Assembly (NCBI GenBank): GCA_027047735.1
Contig: JALTUD010000562.1
Coordinates: forward strand, 1-13,714
Direction of reading: 5' to 3'
From: Flavobacteriales bacterium
Lineage (GTDB): Bacteria; Bacteroidota; Bacteroidia; Flavobacteriales_D; Parvicellaceae
DNA: 13,714 nt
The position numbers were made by a program, and so were the translations under genes. How positions within the stretch are numbered: the stretch's first letter is position 1; every line of letters starts with the position of its first letter. A model generated the notes under the pieces. It worked only from the letters and a program-made list of their open reading frames with translations. It did no database searches and had not been told where the DNA came from. Positions 6,983 through 13,100 of this stretch are shown in pieces.

Positions 6983-7927
6983 TTATTTGAATGCTTTTTT
7001 TATTTTTTCCGGTAGCTTTGCTTCTACCAAGTCGCGAGAAAGTAGAAGCATGTTTTTTATTGCGTTGGAATTTGATATTCCATGAGCTAAAAGAACATTT
7101 CCATTGACTCCTAAAACAGGAGTAGCTCCGTACATTTCATAATTAAATCGTTTGAAGTAATCATCTAAGAGATTACGTTTTTTTATTAATTCATAAAATG
7201 CTTCTGCTTGTTTTAGAACTACATTTCCGGTAAAACCATCACAAACAATAACATCTGCCTCGACACCTCCCCCGTAAATATGTCTTCCTTCTACATTGCC
7301 GACAAAATTAAAATCATTAGTTCCTTCCATCAGAGAATAAGTAGCCTGAGTTAGAAGATTTCCTTTCTCTTTTTCTTCACCGATATTAAGTAAAGCCACT
7401 CTGGGATTGGTTATTCCATAAACAAATTCAGCGTAAATAGCCCCCAACATTGCAAATTGATACAAAACGTCCGGTTTACAGTCAGCTACTATTCCTACGT
7501 CTAAGATGATAGCTTCTTTCCCGTTTTCTTTGGGTACAATAGAGGCTACGCAAGGTCTGTAAACTCCTGCTATGCTACGTATGGAGAACATTGCTCCGAC
7601 GAGGATTGCCCCTGAGTTTCCTGCACTGCCTAAAGCATCAATTTCTCCGTTTTTAAGCATTTGAAATCCTATTGCTAAACTAGAATGAGGTTTGTGTTTA
7701 AAGGCTTTTGTCGGATGTTCGTTCATCTCAATGACCTGTTCCGTATGAACAAAGTCAAAAAGTTCGTGGCTAATTTTATTTTTTGATAAAATATCTTTAG
7801 CGACCTCAGTATTGCCAATCAAAACAATTCGACTAGTTTCAGGTAGTTCTTTGACAGCTTTTATTGCTCCTTCAACAGTTGCTAAAGGTGCAAAATCTCC
7901 TCCCATTATGTCTAAACCAAGTTTCAC
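6983..7927 (-). CDS. plsX: Phosphate acyltransferase PlsX
   Basis: PlsX converts acyl-ACP to acyl-phosphate, the donor used by PlsY to acylate glycerol-3-phosphate. It is a peripheral membrane enzyme of phospholipid synthesis. The 314-aa product has the family N-terminus LGLDIMGGDFAP, GSAGNSGAILVG near residues 100-111, LLNIGEEKEKGN and CDGFTGNVVLK. The start is GTG at 7927; the MKLGLDIMGGD beginning fits the family exactly and no better start is visible. In many bacteria rpmF (ribosomal protein L32) lies directly upstream of plsX. Here the neighbour is sufE, 93 nt away, and no rpmF is present. No convincing promoter is seen in that gap. Confidence 0.96.
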   Translation of the reverse strand: MKLGLDIMGGDFAPLATVEGAIKAVKELPETSRIVLIGNTEVAKDILSKNKISHELFDFVHTEQVIEMNEHPTKAFKHKPHSSLAIGFQMLKNGEIDALGSAGNSGAILVGAMFSIRSIAGVYRPCVASIVPKENGKEAIILDVGIVADCKPDVLYQFAMLGAIYAEFVYGITNPRVALLNIGEEKEKGNLLTQATYSLMEGTNDFNFVGNVEGRHIYGGGVEADVIVCDGFTGNVVLKQAEAFYELIKKRNLLDDYFKRFNYEMYGATPVLGVNGNVLLAHGISNSNAIKNMLLLSRDLVEAKLPEKIKKAFK

Positions 7928-8020
7928 GCCCGAAAAGTACTAAGAAATTTTATACAACCCCTTATAAGTTTAAGTTTAGTTATTCACTTTATCAAGTTCT
8001 ATTTTGAAAATAAAATAAAA

Positions 8021-8440
8021 TTAGCCTTTGTTGGTATAGGCTAAAGCGTAAGTTTTTAATTGTTTTACCATACCCAATAAACCATTCGCTCTGGTTGGTG
8101 AAAGGTGATCTTGCAGTCCGATTTCTTTTAGAAAATCCAGTTTGGCGGTTAAAATATCTTTTGGAGATTGATTGTTTAAGGCTCTTATTAAAAGAGCGAT
8201 AACTCCTTTTGTGATAATTGCATCGCTGTCCGCGGTGAAACTAATTTTTCCGTCTTTGTAATCAGCGTTTAGCCAAACTTGAGATTGACATCCTTTTATA
8301 AGATAATCCGGAGTTTTGTATTTATCATCAATCAGGGGAAGTTCTTTTCCTAACTCGATGATGTGTTCGTATTTATCCATCCAATCATCGAACATTGAAA
8401 ATTCTTCAATGATTTCTTGTTCTCTTTCTTCTATTGTCAT
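8021..8440 (-). CDS. sufE: SufE family sulfur acceptor protein
   Basis: SufE accepts persulfide sulfur from the cysteine desulfurase SufS and passes it to the SufBCD scaffold for Fe-S cluster assembly. The protein is 139 aa, the normal size. From the preferred start, the active cysteine is Cys51 in LIKGCQSQVWL; ADSDAIITKGVIALL and HLSPTRANGL are further family signatures. The ATG at 8440 (MTIEEREQEI) is chosen; the upstream TTG at 8470 would add ten residues but overlaps a -7 promoter box. No sufS or sufBCD genes are in the window, so the gene is separated from its partners here, as is seen in other Bacteroidota. Confidence 0.93.
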   Translation of the reverse strand: MTIEEREQEIIEEFSMFDDWMDKYEHIIELGKELPLIDDKYKTPDYLIKGCQSQVWLNADYKDGKISFTADSDAIITKGVIALLIRALNNQSPKDILTAKLDFLKEIGLQDHLSPTRANGLLGMVKQLKTYALAYTNKG

Positions 8441-8467
8441 ACCAATATGTCTTTGCAAATTATTTAG

Positions 8468-8494
8468 CAAAGGTAAGGATACCTTTTAAAACAA
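8468..8494 (-). promoter_or_regulatory. Candidate promoter for sufE
   Basis: On the minus strand TACCTTTG (8475-8468) matches TAnnTTTG exactly. A TTG at 8494-8492 lies 16 nt upstream, slightly closer than the usual 17-23 nt. The implied transcript start near 8461 leaves a leader of about 20 nt before the ATG at 8440. Confidence 0.5.
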
Positions 8495-8500
8495 CTCCAT

Positions 8501-8538
8501 AAAAAAAGCCTTTGAATTTGAATCCAAAGGCTTTTTTA
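8501..8538 (-). terminator. Terminator after rpmE2
   Basis: AAAAAAGCCTTTG (8502-8514) pairs perfectly with CAAAGGCTTTTTT (8525-8537) around a 10-nt loop. On the minus strand it follows the rpmE2 stop by about 18 nt and ends in a run of seven T residues. This is the textbook form of an intrinsic terminator. Confidence 0.88.
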
Positions 8539-8555
8539 ATTTGTTTCGCTTATGA

Positions 8556-8813
8556 TTAGCTTTTTTTTCTGTTTCCGTATCTTGTTTTAAATTTATCGAT
8601 ACGACCTGCTGTATCTACTAATTGAGATTTTCCGGTAAAGAATGGGTGTGATTTACTTGAAATATCCAATTTGTATAAAGGATACTCATTTCCGTCTTCC
8701 CATTTTACGGTTTCTTTTGTATTTACACAGCTTCTGGTTAAAAAAGAATAGCCCATTGACATGTCTTTAAAAACGACTAGTCTATAATTCTCAGGATGTA
8801 TATCTGCTTTCAT
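8556..8813 (-). CDS. rpmE2: 50S ribosomal protein L31 type B
   Basis: This is a structural component of the large ribosomal subunit. The 85-aa protein shows the type B landmarks: MKADIHPENYRLVVFKDMS at the start, SKSHPFFTGKSQ near 53-64 and a basic C-terminus with KFKTRYG. It has a single cysteine (in TRSCVNTKE) and lacks the CxxC zinc motif of type A L31, so it is the zinc-independent form. In some bacteria this form replaces type A under zinc limitation; in Bacteroidota it is commonly the only copy, so zinc control is not implied. It has its own strong promoter and terminator and is probably monocistronic. Confidence 0.96.
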   Translation of the reverse strand: MKADIHPENYRLVVFKDMSMGYSFLTRSCVNTKETVKWEDGNEYPLYKLDISSKSHPFFTGKSQLVDTAGRIDKFKTRYGNRKKS

Positions 8814-8856
8814 TTTATTTAGTATAATATAGTTATTGATAATTTATAATGAACCG

Positions 8857-8887
8857 CAAAAATACAATTTAATTTCAATTTTACAAA
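8857..8887 (-). promoter_or_regulatory. Consensus Bacteroidota promoter for rpmE2
   Basis: On the minus strand TTTG (8887-8884), a 19-nt spacer and TATTTTTG (8864-8857) match the TTTG-N19-TAnnTTTG consensus at every fixed position. The expected transcript start is near 8850, giving a leader of about 37 nt to the ATG at 8813. This is the best promoter in the window. Confidence 0.85.
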
Positions 8888-8896
8888 TACTTTTTC

Positions 8897-8927
8897 TTGT
8901 TTTTTGAATTAAACTTTCTTATACTTG
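8897..8927 (+). promoter_or_regulatory. Candidate promoter for the HYC_CC_PP gene
   Basis: TTG at 8897-8899, a 20-nt spacer and TATACTTG (8920-8927) fit TTG-N17-23-TAnnTTTG with one mismatch (C for T). The expected start near 8934 leaves about 29 nt before the ATG at 8963. Its -33 element lies only about 10 bp from that of the divergent rpmE2 promoter. Confidence 0.5.
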
Positions 8928-8962
8928 TAGTTCCAATTAGACCTATTCTAATTCTAAACAAA

Positions 8963-9439
8963 ATGTACAACAGTTATTTATATAGAGTAACGGCTTTGCT
9001 TTTAGCTTTTTTGATGTTCTTTTCATCAATCGGGTATTCTATGGATATTCATTATTGTAAAGGAGAGCTTTGGGATATTGCTTTTTTTGGAGAGGCTGAA
9101 GTTTGTGAAATGCAAGAGGAAGTTGCTCTGGTTAAAGAGTGTTGTCATCGTGTAGAAGTAAAAGAAAGGCAATGTAAAAATCATTCCGGTGATTCCGGTA
9201 TTCAACGCGAAGATTGTTGTAAGAATGTAGAGCTTGTTTTGGATGTTGAGGATTATAATCCCGCTAAAGAAGTTGATGCTTCTATTTATACAGTTTTACT
9301 TTTTCCTATTTCCTTTATTTATGCTTTGTTTGTTTCCGAGAGAAATGAAAGTGTTGATGAAGGTGAATCGATTTATTATTACAGGTCTTATTTTTCCACA
9401 CAGGAGTTGAACCTGCTCCATCAAGTATTTATCATTTGA
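8963..9439 (+). CDS. HYC_CC_PP family secreted Cys-rich protein, 158 aa
   Basis: It resembles the small HYC_CC_PP proteins of Bacteroidota that lie beside heavy-metal RND efflux genes and are presumed to handle metal in the periplasm; no reaction is established. Residues 1-26 form a signal peptide or anchor (core TALLLAFLMFF). The mature part has the HYC motif (30-32), Cys48, CC plus His (60-62), Cys71, His74 and CC (85-86), seven cysteines in all. A hydrophobic stretch at 108-124 could be a second membrane segment. The C-terminus LLHQVFII fits the family, but the usual Pro-Pro motif before it is not seen (RSYFSTQ instead). ATG at 8963 is chosen; an upstream TTG at 8897 would lie inside the promoter. 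The next gene, an RND permease, is on the same strand but 732 bp away. Confidence 0.75.
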   Translation: MYNSYLYRVTALLLAFLMFFSSIGYSMDIHYCKGELWDIAFFGEAEVCEMQEEVALVKECCHRVEVKERQCKNHSGDSGIQREDCCKNVELVLDVEDYNPAKEVDASIYTVLLFPISFIYALFVSERNESVDEGESIYYYRSYFSTQELNLLHQVFII

Positions 9440-9478
9440 ATTAAGGTAAAATTATTCTTATTCAAAATTCAAAAGGGT

Positions 9479-9650
9479 ATTCCTAACGTTGTTTTCTTAG
9501 TGTTTTGAGGTTGTTTTCAGTGGTTTTAATGTCAGTTTAAGTACCGTGAAACATTTTATTTTCATAGCTGGTGCTATGTAAAGAAAATATTCATCGTCTA
9601 AAGAAACTAAAACTCATTTTCTTAGCACTCATTTTACACACGTTAGGGAT
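9479..9650 (+). repeat. Partial repeat unit C (5' module without core)
   Basis: This third, incomplete copy of the 5' module has CATAGC-tggt-GCTATG at 9563-9578 and ends in CACGTTAGGGAT. The distance from CATAGC to GTTAGGGAT is exactly 79 nt, the same as in copies A and B. After GTTAGGGAT the core is missing; the sequence turns into tggt-ATCCCTAAC. The left end is placed at ATTCCTAAC (9479-9487), an 8/9 inverted match of GTTAGGGAT. Similarity to the other copies upstream of about 9550 is poor, so this left limit is tentative. Confidence 0.6.
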
Positions 9651-9663
9651 TGGTATCCCTAAC
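9642..9663 (+). repeat. Inverted GTTAGGGAT/ATCCCTAAC junction hairpin
   Basis: GTTAGGGAT (9642-9650), loop TGGT and ATCCCTAAC (9655-9663) form a perfect 9-bp hairpin at the join between unit C and copy B. The same ATCCCTAAC is also complementary to the start of the copy B core (9805-9813). Confidence 0.75.
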
Positions 9664-9664
9664 A

Positions 9665-9952
9665 TGAATAAAATAGAAAGCATAAAGCGTTTTTATTTTC
9701 CTTATCCTTCTTCAAAATTATTTTCCATAGCTGGAGCTATGCAAAAGAATTTTTCATCGTTTAAGAAAACTAAAATTCACTTTCTTGCTTCCAATTTTAT
9801 CCACGTTAGGGATAGAACGGCGTGTTTGAACTCCTTTTGGTTTGTTGCATATATGCAAACCAAAAGAGTGAGTAGTGATAGCCCGACCCCAATTTGAAAA
9901 ACAAACGTTTCGCCATAGCGATATGTTTGTTTTTCAAATTGGGGGAACGCCC
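9665..9952 (+). repeat. Structured intergenic repeat, copy B (5' module plus core)
   Basis: This 288-bp copy is collinear with 1-288 with no insertion or deletion. Its 5' hairpin has CATAGC-tgga-GCTATG at 9726-9741. Its A/T arms differ from copy A at two base pairs that are compensated and one that is broken. Copies A and B are in direct orientation and flank the gene block 456-9439. The downstream neighbour is a 180-bp palindrome and then the RND permease gene. Confidence 0.85.
9805..9952 (+). ncRNA. Candidate structured RNA / folded element, copy B core (Flavo-1-like)
   Basis: Hairpin 1 is CTTTTGGTTTG (9834-9844) with CAAACCAAAAG (9856-9866). Hairpin 2 is a perfect 20-bp stem, 9887-9906 with 9925-9944. 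Its loop carries TCGC-CATA-GCGA, the same inner stem as copy A with a different tetraloop. Everything outside the hairpins is identical to copy A, including the possible closing stem GGCGT (9819-9823)/ACGCC (9947-9951). Assignment to Flavo-1 is from memory; direction of transcription is unknown. Confidence 0.6.
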
Positions 9953-9972
9953 AAATAATTCCATTTAAATTA

Positions 9973-10152
9973 AACCTTAAATCCGCAAGTGAACTTCTAT
10001 TCCAAAGCCAAACTCCGCATCATTATTGGCAATGCTCGTTTTTCGATACTCACCGTAGCTATGGCTACGCTTGCGTGTCTCAAAACTGTGCTAGACCAAT
10101 ACTCATACGTATTTTGACTTTTCATAACGAAATCACTTGTGGATTTAAGGTT
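9973..10152. repeat. 180-bp concentric imperfect palindrome (MITE-like) before the RND gene
   Basis: Terminal arms AACCTTAAATCCGCAAGTGA (9973-9992) and TCACTTGTGGATTTAAGGTT (10133-10152) are 20 nt long with a single difference, which would be a G-U pair in RNA. Inside are TATTGG/CCAATA (10024-10029, 10096-10101) and CGTAGC-TATG-GCTACG (10054-10069). All three are centred within 1 bp of 10062, so the whole element can fold as one long hairpin. It ends 19 nt before the RND start codon. No clear target-site duplication and no transposase are seen. Confidence 0.65.
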
Positions 10153-10171
10153 AAATAAAACTTGTAACAAA

Positions 10172-13100
10172 ATGATAAATAAAATAGTTCGATTTTTTCT
10201 GGACAATAAACTTGTAGCTTGGTTATTGCTGGCTCTTTTTGTTGGTTGGGGCATGGTAACCGCTCCCTTTGAAAATAATATAGATTGGTTGCCGAAAGAT
10301 GCTGTGTCGGTGGATGCAATTCCTAATATCGGTGAAAATCAGCAGATAATTTTCACGAAATGGAAAGGGCGTTCACCACAAGATGTGGAAGATCAAATTA
10401 CGTATCCGTTAACGACAACCTTGCTGGGGATTCCGGGGGTTAAAAGTGTGCGGAGTAACTCTATGTTCGGGTTTTCTTCTATCTTTTTGATTTTTGAGGA
10501 AGATGTTGAATTTTATTGGAGTAGAAGTAGGATTTTGGAAAAGTTAAATTCTCTGCCGGCGGGACTTTTGCCTGAGGGTGTTCAGCCTGAATTAGGCCCG
10601 GATGCTACGGCTTTGGGACAAATATTTTGGTACACTTTGGAGGGGAAAGATTCTTTGGGAAATGTTACCGGAGGATGGGATTTGCAAGAGCTTCGTTCAG
10701 TGCAGGATTTTTATGTAAAGTATGGCTTGCAGTCGGCTTCGGGGGTTGCTGAAGTGGCATCTGTTGGTGGTTTTGTTAAGGAATATCAAGTAGATGTTGA
10801 TCCTGAAAAGATGAAAGTTTACGGGATTCGTTTGCCTCAAGTGATGAAAGCCGTGAAAGAAAGTAATTTAGACATCGGTGCACAGACCATTGAGATTAAT
10901 TTGGCTGAATATTTTGTAAGAGGTTTGGGGTACATAAAAAAACTGGATGACCTTGAAAATGCAGTTGTTACGAGTGTCAAGAATGTGCCTGTTCGCATAA
11001 AAGACATTGCGAAAGTTCATTTGGGACCTGCTACACGCAGGGGGATGTTAGATAAATCGGGAGCATCTGCCGTTGGTGGAGTAGTTGTGGCTAGATATGG
11101 GGCAAATCCTTTGGAGGTAATAAATAATGTAAAGCAAAAAATCGAAGAAATTTCTTCGGGTTTGCCTGAGAAAGTGCTTTCAAACGGGGTTGTTTCTAAA
11201 CTTCATATCGTACCTTTTTACGATAGGACTACTTTAATTAAGGAAACTATCGGAACGTTGGAAGAGGCACTTAATTTGGAGGTTTTGATAACGGTTATAG
11301 TCGTTATTTTAATGTTGTTAAACTTAAAGTCTTCTTTGTTAATTTCGGCTTCTCTTCCCGTTGCGGTATTGATGTGTTTTATTGCAATGAAATATTTTGG
11401 TGTAGAAGCCAATATTGTGGCTCTTTCCGGAATAGCCATTGCGATTGGGACAATGGTGGATATGGGGATAGTATTGAGTGAAAGTATTCTTGACCATTTG
11501 AAAAAAGCACCTGAAAATCAACCGGTAAAAGAAACGGTTTATCTGGCGACAATCGATGTAGCATCTGCTGTTGTAACTGCTGTTGCTACCACTATTGTAA
11601 GTTTTTTGCCTGTTTTTACAATGCAAGCATCGGAGGGGAAATTGTTTCGCCCGTTGGCTTATACCAAAACTTTTGCTTTGATTGCTTCTATTGTTTTAAC
11701 GATAACAATTGTTCCGCCTCTTGCGGAAATTGTTTTTAAGGCGAAAAGCAAGGGAAAAATAGCCGGTTATTTTACTAATTCCGTTTTGGTTATTTTGTCT
11801 TTGTTTTTAATGTTTACTTCTTACGCGTTTTTCGGCGTTTTCGGGTTGTTGATTGGTGCCGGCGGATTGATTTCCACGTATTCCAAAGAACATAAATCCG
11901 AAAGGTGGAATGTTCAATTTGAATATGTTAAGAATATTATTTACGCACTGTTGGTTGCGTGGTTGTTAGCAGTTGTATGGATGCCTTTGGGAGTGGGAAA
12001 AAGTGAATTTTACAACTTTCTTTTTATCGTGGTGGTAGTCGGTTCTTTAATCGGATTGTTTTATGTGATTATCTATTTTTATGAACGGATTTTGCGTTTT
12101 CTTATTGATGTTCGTTATTTGTTTTTACTATTGATAATCGGTATTATATACTTAGGTTTTTCTATTTTTAAAAATACACAGGAAGAGTTTTTACCATCGT
12201 TAAAAGAAGGTGCTTTTCTCTTGATGCCAACGTCAATGCCTCATTCCGGCGTGGAAATGAATGAAGCAAATCTTAGGATGTTGGATATGGCGGTAAGTTC
12301 GATACCGGAAGTTGAACTGGTGGTAGGAAAAGCCGGACGGGTTGAGAGTTCTTTAGACCCTGCACCAATCAATATGTTTGAAAACATTATATCCTACAAA
12401 ACAGAATATAAAGTTGATGAACAGGGGAGGAGATTGCGATTTAAGGTAGATAAGAATGGTGAGTTTGTCAGAGATTCTACGGGAAACTTGATTTTAGACG
12501 ATAAAGGGAAGTATTTCAGGCAATGGCGTAAGCATATCAAGTCTGAAAATGATATTTGGAATGAGATTGTAAAAGCAACAAAGATTCCCGGATTGACTTC
12601 TGCACCAAGATTACAACCGATAGAAGCTCGTTTAGTGATGCTTCAATCGGGGATGCGTGCACCGATGGGAATAAAAGTGAAGGGAAGTGATTTGAAAACG
12701 ATTGAAAAAGTAGGAATGAAGCTGGAAAAGCTCTTGAAGGAGGTTAAGGGCGTGAAAAAGTCGTCTGTTTTTGCTGATAGAATTGTCGGAAAACCTTATT
12801 TATTGATTGATATTAATCGAGATGCCATTGCTAGATACGGGCTGACGATTGAGAATGTTCAAACTCAAATTCAAACGGCCATCGGTGGAATGAAAATGAC
12901 TTCTACCGTTGAGGGCAGGGAACGCTACGACGTACGTTTGCGTTATCCGCTTGAGTTGAGAAATGACCCTGACAAACTGAAGGCGATTTACGTTTCAACA
13001 CCTAAGGGATTGTCTATACCTCTGGGAGAGTTGGCTGAAATCAAATATGAGCAAGGTCCTCAATCCATAAAAAGTGAGGATGGGTTTTTAATCGGATATG

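Noticed and set aside
7932..7957. TTG-N15-TACTTTTC as a plsX promoter.
   Set aside because: The spacer is too short, the -7 box has a mismatch, and it lies only about 5 nt from the GTG start.
9887..9944. Hairpin 2 of the repeat core considered as an intrinsic terminator.
   Set aside because: The stem is followed by GAACGCCC rather than a T-rich tract on the plus strand, and by a GC-containing flank on the other strand.
9997..10319. Minus-strand frames of 65-85 codons around the palindrome and the start of the RND gene.
   Set aside because: They overlap the palindrome and the well-supported RND coding sequence, and show no recognisable domain.
11218..11626. Minus-strand frames inside the RND permease gene.
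   Set aside because: They are shadows of a clear CusA/CzcA-family reading frame with conserved motifs.
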